Assembly (NCBI RefSeq): GCF_004683865.2
Contig: NZ_CP038439.1
Location: 3,207,358 to 3,271,357 of the forward strand
Source: Paracoccus liaowanqingii
GTDB lineage: Bacteria; Pseudomonadota; Alphaproteobacteria; Rhodobacterales; Rhodobacteraceae
DNA length: 64,000 nucleotides
Direction of reading: 5' to 3'
The position numbers and the translations under genes were made by a program. Numbering within the stretch: position 1 is the first letter of the stretch; every line of letters starts with the position of its first letter. Shown in pieces: positions 17,329 to 25,765 of the stretch. Under the pieces are notes generated by a model. That model searched no databases. It was not told where the DNA came from and saw only the letters and a program-made list of their open reading frames with translations.

Positions 17329-17898
17329 CTACCGGAAGAGTTGGTCGATGACCTGTTCCAGCGGACCGTTCGGCAGGGCAAGGCCCAGGCCATAGCGGAA
17401 CAGCAGGAACAGAAGGGTGGACATGACCGCACCGATGGCCACGTTCAGAAGATGCGTCGTCTGTCCGAAGGCGCGCGCCGCAAAGGCGAAGAGCACCGTC
17501 GAGGCCGGGATGAAGCCCGTACCGGAATAGAGCATGATGATCTCGATCACGATGGCGGCGACCAGCCAGATCACGCCGCCCCAGTTCAGGGGCTCGCGCG
17601 TCTCGAACCCGCCGCGCCAGGCGCTGAGCGCGGTCAGCCCGGCCAGCACCAGGATGCCGAAGGCCACGATGAACGGCACGATCTCGGGTCCGAACTGCGC
17701 GTAGGAGCGGCGCACCGGATAGCCGGAGGCGTCGGAATAAATGACGGCGGCCAGCGCGAACAGCGCCAGCGCGATGCCCAGACCGGCCAGATCGCGGCGT
17801 CCGCTGGCCTGGCCCACCTCGTCCTCGCCATGCAGGCGGATGTCGGGTTCGGCGGACAGCCGGGTTTCCCCGGCTGCCTCTGTCCTGTCGACCGACAT
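17329..17898 (-). CDS. tctB: tripartite tricarboxylate transporter, small permease TctB
   Basis: 189-residue protein with a hydrophilic N-terminus of about 40 residues and four predicted membrane helices, the TctB pattern. Start ATG 17898 overlaps the tctC stop by one base (TGATG), so translation is coupled; the longer open frame upstream is the shadow of tctC. Works with TctA in the membrane. Confidence 0.88.
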   Translation of the reverse strand: MSVDRTEAAGETRLSAEPDIRLHGEDEVGQASGRRDLAGLGIALALFALAAVIYSDASGYPVRRSYAQFGPEIVPFIVAFGILVLAGLTALSAWRGGFETREPLNWGGVIWLVAAIVIEIIMLYSGTGFIPASTVLFAFAARAFGQTTHLLNVAIGAVMSTLLFLLFRYGLGLALPNGPLEQVIDQLFR

Positions 17899-18851
17899 CA
17901 CTCGGTGATCCCGAGCTCGGTCAGGATCGCGGCGGTGGCCTCGATCTCGCCGTTCAGATAGTCGGTGAACTCGTCGCCGGCCAGGAAGGTGTCGACCCAT
18001 CCGCGCGAGGCCAGCACCTCGGCCCAGGCTTCCGATCCGGCCATCGTCTCGATGGTGCCGACCAGTTCGGCCTTCTGCTCGTCGGTGATGCCGGGCGCGC
18101 CCGCGATCATCCGCCAGTTCTGCACCTCGACGTCATAGCCCTGCTCGGCGAAGGTCGGCGCGTCCAGATAGTCCTGACGCTCGGGCGCGGTGATGCCGAT
18201 GACCTTGACCGAGCCGGCCTCGATCTGCGCCGAGAATTCGGAGAATCCCGACACGCCCACGGTGACCTGGCCGCCCAGGATCGCGGCCAGCGCCTCGCCG
18301 CCGCCCGAATAGGGGATGTAGTTGATCGTCGCGGGATCGACATCCGCCGCCTGCGCGAAGAGGCCCGCCGCGATGTGGTCGACGCCGCCCGCCGAACCGC
18401 CGGCCCAGGTGACCGAGCCCGCATCCTCGGCCAGCGCCGCGGCCAGATCCTCGGCATTGTTGATCGGGCTGTCGGCCCCGGCCACGACCACGACATATTC
18501 GCCGGTCAGGCGGGCCAGGGGCGTCACGTCGGTCAGCGAGACGGGCGAGTCGTTGGCGATGACCGCGCCGACCATCACGTAGCCGCCGACGATGGTCGCC
18601 GCCGGATCGCCGCTGGAGCGGTTGACGAACTGCTGCAGGCCGATGGTGCCGCCGGCGCCGGCGACGTTCTCGACCTGGATGTTCGACACCAGGCCCTCGG
18701 CCTGCAGGGTCGACTGGATCGAGCGCGCGGTCTGGTCCCATCCGCCGCCGGGGCCCGCCGGCGCCATGATGCGCAGCTCGGACAGTTCGGCCATGGCCGC
18801 AGGGGCCATCAGCGTGGCCGACAGGACAGCGGCGATTCCAAGTTTCTTCAT
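17898..18851 (-). CDS. tctC: tripartite tricarboxylate transporter, substrate-binding protein TctC
   Basis: 317-residue periplasmic binding protein of the Bug/TctC family. Sec signal peptide MKKLGIAAVLSATLMAPAAM is followed by the family opening LRIMAPAGPGGGWDQTAR and a TINYIPYSGGGEALAAILGG segment. The start at 18851 is supported by GGGAGG just upstream. It is the first gene of tctCBA, about 265 bp downstream of the kinase gene on the same strand, so it probably has its own promoter controlled by the TctD-like regulator. Confidence 0.92.
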   Translation of the reverse strand: MKKLGIAAVLSATLMAPAAMAELSELRIMAPAGPGGGWDQTARSIQSTLQAEGLVSNIQVENVAGAGGTIGLQQFVNRSSGDPAATIVGGYVMVGAVIANDSPVSLTDVTPLARLTGEYVVVVAGADSPINNAEDLAAALAEDAGSVTWAGGSAGGVDHIAAGLFAQAADVDPATINYIPYSGGGEALAAILGGQVTVGVSGFSEFSAQIEAGSVKVIGITAPERQDYLDAPTFAEQGYDVEVQNWRMIAGAPGITDEQKAELVGTIETMAGSEAWAEVLASRGWVDTFLAGDEFTDYLNGEIEATAAILTELGITE

Positions 18852-19116
18852 GGTTCCCTCCCAGGATGTTCGATGGCCCTCGGGGCCGTGACATGGGCGG
18901 AAGGGGATCGGACCGGGACAGCACCGAAGGGTGCGGCAGGCCCGCCTTGCGGCGGGCGTGATGCGCGGCCTCCTCGCCTGCACCGGGACCGGACACCTCC
19001 CATGCCCAGATGAGGAAACCTTAGCGATGTTTCCTGTCATCGTCCTGTCATCGGGAAAAATCGCCCGAGGGCAGCGTGCGTCAGGGTCGGAGGGCGTCAG
19101 GGTAAGAGGGGGGGCG
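18852..19116. other. tctC upstream region
   Basis: This 265-bp region separates the sensor kinase gene from tctC and should hold the tctCBA promoter. I could not identify a convincing -35/-10 pair or operator by eye. Confidence 0.4.
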
Positions 19117-21618
19117 TCAGGGCACGCCGGGGGCCACGATCTCCTGCCAGGTGGTCAGGAAGCGGCTGCGCCGCTGCGGGTCCAGCCCCACCAGCAGCAC
19201 CGGGCGCAGCGCGATGGGCTGGACCGAGCCCCGGCCCATCGCGGCGATGCGTTCCTGCGTCCATGGCCCTGTGGCGCCCGGCCTGACCGACCCCAGGGCC
19301 GCGCGCCCTGCCGCGATCGACTGGCCGGCGGGCGACAGGGTGAAGTCGACGAAGGCGCGGGCCAGGTCGGGCGCGGGCGCGTCATGCGGGATCAGCATCG
19401 TGCGGGTCAGCGCCAGCACGTAGTCGTCGGGCACGATCACCCCGATGGGCGCCCCCTGGGCCTGGCGGGCCAGCGCATAGGATCCGAGCACGTTGTAGGC
19501 CAGCGCCAGCTCGCCCGAGGCGACCGCGTCAATGATCTGGGGGCTCGAATCGCTCAGCTGCGCATCGACCCGCCCGAAGGCCGAGGCCAGCCGCCAGAAC
19601 TGCGACGAGATCTGCTGGTCCTGCGTGGCCAGCAGATGCCCCACGCCGCTGCGCGCGATGTCATAGGTGGCGACCCGGCCCCGGAACCGCTCGGGCTGCT
19701 GTTCCAGCAGGCTGGCCAGCTCGGTATGGCTGCGGGGCTGCGTGCCCGGCGCGACCAGGCGGGGGTTGTAGACGATGACCGCGGGCTCGAAGGTGAAGCC
19801 GAAGATCTCGTCGCGCCAATGCGCCCAATCGGGCAGCCCCTCGGTCCAGGGCGAGGCATGGGCCTGCGCATGGCCGTCATTGGCCAGCTTGAACTGCAGG
19901 TCCGAGGCCGAGCTGATCAGCAGGTCGGGCGGCTCGGGCAGGGTGCCCGCCAGATAGCCGCGATAGAGGGCGTTGCTGTCGGTCTCGGCATAGCTGACCG
20001 CGACGCCGGGGTTCTGGGCTTGGAAGGCGTCGATGAAGTCCACGAACAGCTGCGTGTCGGTGGTGCCCGCGATCCGCAGCAGCCGCTCGGGCGTCTCGTC
20101 GCCCATGGGCAGGGGGCGGGCAGGGTAGAGCACGGGCTGGGCCGACAGCGGCGACGCGCCGAGGGTCAGCGCCAGCAGCGCCGCCACCAGCATCCCGGCG
20201 GACAGGGTCCCGCGCGGGGCCGGGTCCGGGGGGGCCTGCGGCTCGTCATCGGCCAGCGGCAGGTCCAGGACCGCCGCCAGCCCGCCGCCCTCGCGGTCGC
20301 GCAGGATCAGCGTGCCGCCATGGGCCGCGGCCACGCGGCGGGCGATGTCCAGCCCCAGCCCCGATCCGACATGGCCCGCCCCCGCCGCGCCCCGCGCAAA
20401 GCGCTGCATCAGGCGCGGCTTGTCGGCGTCCGGAATGCCCGGGCCGCGATCCAGCACCGACAGCGCGATGCGGCGGGGTCCCGCCGGGGCCACCTCGACG
20501 CTGACCGGCCCCTCGCCATAGGTCAGGGCATTGTCGATCAGGTTGCGCAGCGCCTCGCGCAGGGCGATGCGGTCGCCGCGCAGCACGGCGGCGCGGGCGG
20601 CCGGGTCGATGCGGCCGCTGACGCGCGGCGCCAGGTCGGGGTCCAGGCGGCCCAGCACCTCGTCCACCATCGCGGCCAGCGACAGGGGCTGCGTCATGGT
20701 CGTGTCCATCCGGTGCGAGATCGTGGCATCCATCAGCAGCTGCGAGACGAGGTGGCTGGCCTCGACCGCCAGATCGTGGATGCGGGCGGCGCGGGCGCGC
20801 AGGGCGGCCTCGTCGGGTTCCGACAGTGCCATCTCCGATTGCGCGCGCAGGGCGGCCAGGGGATTGCGGACCTGGTGGGCGGCCTCGGCCACCAGCCCGC
20901 CCATGCGGTCCATCGACACGGCCAGCCGCGCCATGAAGCCGTTGAGCCCCTCGACCAGGCGCTGCACCTCGACCGGGACGGGCACGTCCAGCGCCGACAG
21001 ATCCTCGGGGCGGCGGCGGCGCAGGGCCTGGTCGATCGTGTCCAGCGGCGCGAAGGTCCGCCCGATCACCACCCAGACCATGACCAGCGCCAGCGCGGTC
21101 AGCACCGCCACCGGGATCAGCGCGTTGCGGCGGATCTCGGCGGCCAGGGCCGCGCGCGCGCCAAGCGTCTCGGCCATGCGGACGGTCACCCAGCCCGTCC
21201 CCTCGACGGTCGAGACCAGCCGCCCCACCGTCACCAGCCGCACCGGATGGCCGTTATGGGCGGCATCGGCAAAGACCGGGGTGACCGAGCTGGCCAAGGC
21301 CGCGTCGGGCGTCAGGTCGGGATAGCCGGTGACATGCTGGCCCGCCGCATCCTCGACCGCGTAGAAGACCCGCTCCTGATCCGACATCATCGCGAAGGCG
21401 GCGGCGGGCAGCTCGACCGCGACCGCGCCATCCTCGATCTGGACCGCCCCCGCGATGGACAGGGCCGAGGCCGACAGCAGCCGGTCGAAGGCCCGGTCCG
21501 AGGCGCGGTGGGCATAGTCGCTGATGAAGACGACCAGCAGGGCCGCCGCCCCCAGCAGCATCAGCAGGGCCAAGGCCAGGATGCGCCGCCGCAGCGACAG
21601 CGGCCTAGGGCGCGCCAT
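19117..21618 (-). CDS. TctE-like sensor histidine kinase fused to a C-terminal periplasmic solute-binding domain
   Basis: 833-residue single open frame. Residues 13-32 and about 166-186 are membrane helices around a periplasmic sensor. HisKA has His248 (AAHQVRNPLAAL); the ATPase domain has NLIDNALTYGEG, DRGPGIPD and GSGLGLDIARR to about residue 455. A third hydrophobic segment (474-492, MLVAALLALTLGASPLSA) looks like a signal peptide and leads into a family 1-type solute-binding domain (about 510-833). It overlaps the regulator gene by 14 bp. A usual TctE is about 470 residues. The SBP part could also be made separately from the internal ATG, but no strong ribosome-binding site precedes it. 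Ligand unknown. Confidence 0.8.
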   Translation of the reverse strand: MARPRPLSLRRRILALALLMLLGAAALLVVFISDYAHRASDRAFDRLLSASALSIAGAVQIEDGAVAVELPAAAFAMMSDQERVFYAVEDAAGQHVTGYPDLTPDAALASSVTPVFADAAHNGHPVRLVTVGRLVSTVEGTGWVTVRMAETLGARAALAAEIRRNALIPVAVLTALALVMVWVVIGRTFAPLDTIDQALRRRRPEDLSALDVPVPVEVQRLVEGLNGFMARLAVSMDRMGGLVAEAAHQVRNPLAALRAQSEMALSEPDEAALRARAARIHDLAVEASHLVSQLLMDATISHRMDTTMTQPLSLAAMVDEVLGRLDPDLAPRVSGRIDPAARAAVLRGDRIALREALRNLIDNALTYGEGPVSVEVAPAGPRRIALSVLDRGPGIPDADKPRLMQRFARGAAGAGHVGSGLGLDIARRVAAAHGGTLILRDREGGGLAAVLDLPLADDEPQAPPDPAPRGTLSAGMLVAALLALTLGASPLSAQPVLYPARPLPMGDETPERLLRIAGTTDTQLFVDFIDAFQAQNPGVAVSYAETDSNALYRGYLAGTLPEPPDLLISSASDLQFKLANDGHAQAHASPWTEGLPDWAHWRDEIFGFTFEPAVIVYNPRLVAPGTQPRSHTELASLLEQQPERFRGRVATYDIARSGVGHLLATQDQQISSQFWRLASAFGRVDAQLSDSSPQIIDAVASGELALAYNVLGSYALARQAQGAPIGVIVPDDYVLALTRTMLIPHDAPAPDLARAFVDFTLSPAGQSIAAGRAALGSVRPGATGPWTQERIAAMGRGSVQPIALRPVLLVGLDPQRRSRFLTTWQEIVAPGVP

Positions 21619-22276
21619 CCTGCACCATGTAGCCCACGCCGCGCACCGTCACGATCTGCACCCCCGACCCGGCGATCTTGCGCCGCACGCGCGAGACGAT
21701 CTGTTCCAGCGCATTCTCCGACCCGCCGTCGTCCAGCTCTCCCAACCGCGCCAGCAGCCGGTCGCGGGTCACCACCCGGCCCGCCGCGACCAGCAGGCTG
21801 TCCAGCAGCCGGAACTCGCGCGGCCCGATCTCGATCAGCTCGGCGTTCAGCCACAGGACCTGCCCGGCCTGATCCAGCCGCAGCAGCCCCAGTTCCAGCA
21901 TCGACGAGCCGGTGCCCGCGGGGCGGCGCATCACGGCGCGGAGCCGTGCCTCCAGCTCGCGCAGATCGAAGGGCTTGACCAGATAGTCGTCGGCGCCCAG
22001 ATCCAGCAGCCCGACCTTGTCGTCGATCTCGGCCTTGGCGGTGACGACCAGCACCGGCAGCTGCACCTGCGTCCGCCGCAGCGCCCGCAGGATCGAGATG
22101 CCGTCCCCCGCGGGCAGGGTCAGGTCCAGGATCAGCGCATCGAATTCGCCCAGGGCCAGGGTCTCGGGGACGTCGGCGCCGGTGGTGTTCCAGGTCACCT
22201 GATAGCCCAGCTTCTTCAGCCGCCGCTCGACTGCCTCGCCCAGATCCCGATTGTCCTCGACCAGCAGAATGTTCAT
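21605..22276 (-). CDS. tctD: TctD/OmpR-family response regulator
   Basis: 223-residue regulator. The REC domain (MNILLVEDNRDLGEAVERRL, with the phospho-acceptor Asp in ALILDLTLPAGDG and Lys in DYLVKPFD) is followed by a winged-helix DNA-binding domain ending VQIVTVRGVGYMV. The start ATG at 22276 gives a canonical REC N-terminus. The 3' end overlaps the kinase gene by 14 bp, so the pair is co-expressed. It is expected to activate tctCBA when the kinase senses substrate (family knowledge). Confidence 0.92.
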   Translation of the reverse strand: MNILLVEDNRDLGEAVERRLKKLGYQVTWNTTGADVPETLALGEFDALILDLTLPAGDGISILRALRRTQVQLPVLVVTAKAEIDDKVGLLDLGADDYLVKPFDLRELEARLRAVMRRPAGTGSSMLELGLLRLDQAGQVLWLNAELIEIGPREFRLLDSLLVAAGRVVTRDRLLARLGELDDGGSENALEQIVSRVRRKIAGSGVQIVTVRGVGYMVQDGAP

Positions 22277-22425
22277 GCGCGCGATCAAACAATACCTGTC
22301 GCGCCAAGTATAGCCCCCACGCCATGGCCGGGACGCTGGCGTGTCCGCGCCCCCTTCTGGCCCCTTCTCCTGCCGCCGCCGATGCGCTAGGCCACGGGGC
22401 GGTTTCTTCGACAGGGGGATGGCGC

Positions 22426-23106
22426 ATGCTGCCGTGGATCGAGCTGGCATCGGCGGTCGCGCCGGGGGGCGACAGGCTTCGGCTGCTGCGCCGGGGCGAC
22501 GAGTTCTCGATCCGCCTGCAGGGCGGGAACGAGCTGATGAACAGCCGGCTGGGCGGCTCGGAGGAGGCGCTGGCGCGGCTGGCGCTGGACCGGCTGGCGG
22601 GGCGGGCCGCGCCCTGCGTGCTGATCGGCGGCCTGGGGATGGGCTTCACGCTGCGGGCCGCGCAGGCGGTCGCGCCGCCGGGGGCCCGCCTGGTCGTGTC
22701 CGAGATCGTGCCCGAGCTGGTGGCCTGGGCCGGGCAGCAGATGGCACCCGTCTTCGGCAGCTGCCTGTCCGATCCGCGGGTCGAGATCCGTCTGGGCGAC
22801 GTGGGCGCGCAGATCGGTGCGGGGGCGGGGGTCTTCGACGCGATCCTGCTGGATGTCGACAACGGGCCCGGCGGGCTGACCCGCCCCGACAATGACGGGC
22901 TCTATGGCAATCCGGGCCTGCGCGCGGCGCATCGGGCGCTGACCCCCGGCGGCGTGCTGGCCGTCTGGTCGGCCGAGCCGGATGCGGGTTTCACCAGGCG
23001 CTTGGCCCGCTGCGGTTTCGAGGCCCGCAGCCACACGGTCCGTGCCGCGCGGGGCGGGGGCGGGTCGCGGCACGTGATCTGGATCGCGGTCCGGGCGGGC
23101 GCCTGA
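22426..23106 (+). CDS. spermidine-synthase-like SAM-fold protein
   Basis: 226-residue Rossmann-fold protein related to the spermidine synthase/aminopropyltransferase superfamily. Seen: the nucleoside-binding glycine motif VLIGGLGMGFTLRAA, the acidic strand LVVSEIVPELVAWA and FDAILLDVDNGPGGLT. The ATG at 22426 follows GGGGGAT. It lacks the N-terminal beta-hairpin domain of true polyamine synthases and no speD-type gene is nearby, so the reaction is uncertain. It is divergent from tctD and 71 bp upstream of hmgA. Confidence 0.75.
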   Translation: MLPWIELASAVAPGGDRLRLLRRGDEFSIRLQGGNELMNSRLGGSEEALARLALDRLAGRAAPCVLIGGLGMGFTLRAAQAVAPPGARLVVSEIVPELVAWAGQQMAPVFGSCLSDPRVEIRLGDVGAQIGAGAGVFDAILLDVDNGPGGLTRPDNDGLYGNPGLRAAHRALTPGGVLAVWSAEPDAGFTRRLARCGFEARSHTVRAARGGGGSRHVIWIAVRAGA

Positions 23107-23110
23107 ACGC

Positions 23111-23140
23111 TTGACAGAATCCCGCCACCGCCGGCATATT
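23111..23140 (+). promoter_or_regulatory. sigma-70 type promoter of hmgA-fahA
   Basis: A perfect TTGACA (23111-23116) and CATATT (23135-23140) with an 18-base spacer lie 38 bp before the hmgA start and directly before the dyad operator. Confidence 0.6.
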
Positions 23141-23156
23141 CGTTGCAGATGCAACG
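23141..23156. promoter_or_regulatory. dyad operator of the homogentisate pathway
   Basis: CGTTGCAGATGCAACG: 7-bp arms around a GA centre, adjoining the -10 element. The position fits repression by a homogentisate-responsive regulator of MarR/IclR type, but no such gene lies in this window. Confidence 0.6.
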
Positions 23157-23177
23157 GTATTGCCGGAGGAGGCGCAA

Positions 23178-24533
23178 GTGACCCATGACCTGCCGCAGGG
23201 CCTGACCCGCGCGCCCTCGGGCGGCCCGCATGCGGGCTACATGCCCGGCTTCGGCAATGATTTCGAGACCGAGGCTTTGCCCGGCGCCCTGCCGCAGGGG
23301 CAGAACAGTCCGCAGAAATGCAATTACGGTCTTTATGCCGAGCAGCTGTCGGGCACCGCCTTCACCGCCCCGCGCGGCCAGAACGAGCGGACCTGGTGCT
23401 ATCGCATCCGCCCCTCGGTCCATCATGTCGGGCGCTTCATCCCTCTCGAGGTGCCGCATTGGAAGACCGCGCCGCATGTGCTGCCCGGCGTCACCAGCCT
23501 GGGGCAGTACCGGTGGGACCCGGTCCCGGTGCCGGACCAGCCGCTGACCTGGATCACCGGCATGCGCACGATGACCACGGCGGGCGACGTGAACATCCAA
23601 GTCGGCATGGCCACCCATGTCTATCTGGTCACCCGGTCCATGCAGGACGAGTATTTCTTCTCCGCCGACAGCGAATTGCTGGTCGTCCCGCAGGAAGGCC
23701 GCCTGCGCTTCTGCACCGAGCTGGGCGTCATCGATCTGGAGCCGAAGGAGATCGCGATCCTGCCGCGCGGCCTCGTCTACCGGGTCGAGGTGCTGGAGGG
23801 TCCCGCCCGGGGCTTCGTCTGCGAGAATTACGGCCAGAAGTTCGACCTGCCGGGCCGCGGCCCCATCGGCGCCAACTGCCTGGCCAACCCGCGCGATTTC
23901 AAATGCCCGGTCGCGGCCTTCGAGGACCGCGAGGTGCCAAGCCGCGTCGTCATCAAGTGGTGCGGGCAGTTCCACGAGACGCGGATCGGGCACTCGCCCC
24001 TGGACGTGGTGGCGTGGCACGGCAACTATTGCGCCTACAAGTACGACCTGCGGACCTATTCCCCGGTGGGCGCGATCCTCTTCGACCATCCCGACCCGTC
24101 GATCTTCACGGTGCTGACCGCGCCCTCGGGGCAGGAGGGGACGGCGAACATCGACTTCGTGCTGTTCCGCGAACGTTGGATGGTGGCCGAGCACAGCTTT
24201 CGCCCGCCCTGGTACCACAAGAACATCATGTCCGAGCTGATGGGCAACATCTATGGCGTCTATGACGCCAAGCCGCAGGGCTTCGCGCCGGGCGGGATCA
24301 GCTTGCACAACTGCATGCTGCCGCATGGCCCCGACCGCGACGCCTTTGAAGGGGCCTCGAACGCGGACCTCAAGCCTGCCAAGCTGGACGACACCATGTC
24401 CTTCATGTTCGAGACGCGCTTTCCCCAGCACCTGACCGCATTCGCCGCCCACGAGGCGCCGATGCAGCCCGATTACGTCGAGCTGTGGGACCGGCTGGAC
24501 AAGAAGTTCGACGGCACGCCGGGCGTCAAGTGA
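23178..24533 (+). CDS. hmgA: homogentisate 1,2-dioxygenase
   Basis: 451-residue cupin-fold non-haem iron dioxygenase that opens the ring of homogentisate to maleylacetoacetate in tyrosine/phenylalanine degradation. The family N-terminal signature [20 protein letters not shown] and [20 protein letters not shown] are present, as are the C-terminal iron-ligand regions [20 protein letters not shown] and [12 protein letters not shown]. The GTG at 23178 is chosen because GGAGGAGG lies 5 bases upstream; a TTG at 23160 would precede that site. Its stop overlaps the fahA start (GTGA). Confidence 0.96.
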   Translation: MTHDLPQGLTRAPSGGPHAGYMPGFGNDFETEALPGALPQGQNSPQKCNYGLYAEQLSGTAFTAPRGQNERTWCYRIRPSVHHVGRFIPLEVPHWKTAPHVLPGVTSLGQYRWDPVPVPDQPLTWITGMRTMTTAGDVNIQVGMATHVYLVTRSMQDEYFFSADSELLVVPQEGRLRFCTELGVIDLEPKEIAILPRGLVYRVEVLEGPARGFVCENYGQKFDLPGRGPIGANCLANPRDFKCPVAAFEDREVPSRVVIKWCGQFHETRIGHSPLDVVAWHGNYCAYKYDLRTYSPVGAILFDHPDPSIFTVLTAPSGQEGTANIDFVLFRERWMVAEHSFRPPWYHKNIMSELMGNIYGVYDAKPQGFAPGGISLHNCMLPHGPDRDAFEGASNADLKPAKLDDTMSFMFETRFPQHLTAFAAHEAPMQPDYVELWDRLDKKFDGTPGVK

Positions 24534-25756
24534 CCGCCCCGGGGGCCACGGGCCGGGCGCCGCGCAGCCAGGTGGCTGCGGCGAACGATCCGGATTGCGA
24601 TTTCCCGATCCGGAACCTGCCCTATGGGGTCTTCTCGACCGAGGGCACGGCGCCGCGCTGCGGGGTGGCGATCGGCGACATGATCCTGGATCTGGCGGCC
24701 TGCGAGGCGCGGGGCCTGCTGGCGGCGGGCGGCAGCTTTGCGGCGCCGCAGATGAACGGGTTCATCGCGCGGGGCCGGGCCGAATGGGACCGCATCCGCG
24801 CCACGCTGACGGACCTGCTGGCCCATGACGGCCCGCGCGACCTGCCGCTGGTGGCGATGGCCAAGGCACGGCTGCATCTGCCAATCGCGGTGACCGAGTT
24901 CACGGATTTCTATGCGTCGAAGAATCATGCCTTCAATGTGGGGGTGCTGTTCCGCGGGCCGGAGAATGCGCTGCCGCCACAGTGGACGCACATGCCCATC
25001 GGCTATAACGGGCGGGCATCCTCGGTCGTCGTGTCGGGCACCGACATCCGGCGGCCGATGGGGCAGGTCAGGGGCGAGGCTGGTCCCGAATGGACCGCCT
25101 GCCGCCGTCTGGATCTGGAGCTGGAGCTGGGCGCGATCGTGGGCGCCGACAGCGCAATGGGCGAGCGGATCGGCGTGGACCGGGCCGAGGACATGATCTT
25201 CGGCTATGTGCTGCTGAACGACTGGTCGGCGCGCGACATCCAGGCGTGGGAATATCAGCCGCTTGGCCCGTTCCAGTCCAAGGCGTTTGGCACCACGATC
25301 AGCCCTTGGATCGTGACGCAAGCCGCGCTGGAGCCGTTCCGCAGCGCAGGCGCACCGCGCGACAATGATCTGCTGCCCTATCTGCACGAGGATCGCCCTG
25401 GCTTTTACGACATGACGGTCGGCTGGACGATGAACGGCCAGCAGATGGCGCAGACGAATTACAACGTGATGTACTGGTCCAGCGCCCAGCAACTGGCCCA
25501 TCACGCGGTCTCGGGCTGCCCGATGCGGGTGGGCGATCTGCTGGGGACGGGCACGATCTCGGGGCCCGCGCCCGACCAGACCGGTGCGCTGCTGGAGATG
25601 ACGCAGGGCGGCCGGGTGCCGGTCATGGCGAACGGCCAGCCCCGGACCTTCCTCGAGGATGGGGACGAGGTCGGGCTGTTCGGCTTTGCCCAAGGGGACG
25701 GCTATCGCATCGGGTTCGGTCCCTGCACCGGGCGGATCCTGCCGGCGCGGCCCTGA
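24530..25756 (+). CDS. fahA: fumarylacetoacetase
   Basis: 408-residue hydrolase splitting fumarylacetoacetate into fumarate and acetoacetate, the last step after hmgA and the maleylacetoacetate isomerase, which is not in this window. Seen: the SH3-like N-terminal domain ([13 protein letters not shown]), metal-site segments [16 protein letters not shown] and [11 protein letters not shown], and the catalytic-core stretch [20 protein letters not shown]. The start GTG 24530 overlaps the hmgA stop by 4 bp. It ends only 9 bp from the convergent nasA stop. Confidence 0.95.
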   Translation: MTAPGATGRAPRSQVAAANDPDCDFPIRNLPYGVFSTEGTAPRCGVAIGDMILDLAACEARGLLAAGGSFAAPQMNGFIARGRAEWDRIRATLTDLLAHDGPRDLPLVAMAKARLHLPIAVTEFTDFYASKNHAFNVGVLFRGPENALPPQWTHMPIGYNGRASSVVVSGTDIRRPMGQVRGEAGPEWTACRRLDLELELGAIVGADSAMGERIGVDRAEDMIFGYVLLNDWSARDIQAWEYQPLGPFQSKAFGTTISPWIVTQAALEPFRSAGAPRDNDLLPYLHEDRPGFYDMTVGWTMNGQQMAQTNYNVMYWSSAQQLAHHAVSGCPMRVGDLLGTGTISGPAPDQTGALLEMTQGGRVPVMANGQPRTFLEDGDEVGLFGFAQGDGYRIGFGPCTGRILPARP

Positions 25757-25765
25757 GCGGCGCCG

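Noticed and set aside
15808..17961. 717-codon open frame opposite tctA/tctB
   Set aside because: Composition is dominated by Arg, Gln, His and Asp, typical of an antisense frame in GC-rich DNA. TctA/TctB on the other strand are unambiguous.
18931..21978. Thousand-codon plus-strand open frame across the kinase/binding-protein gene
   Set aside because: It is an antisense artefact with low-complexity Arg/Gly/Gln sequence and no recognisable fold.
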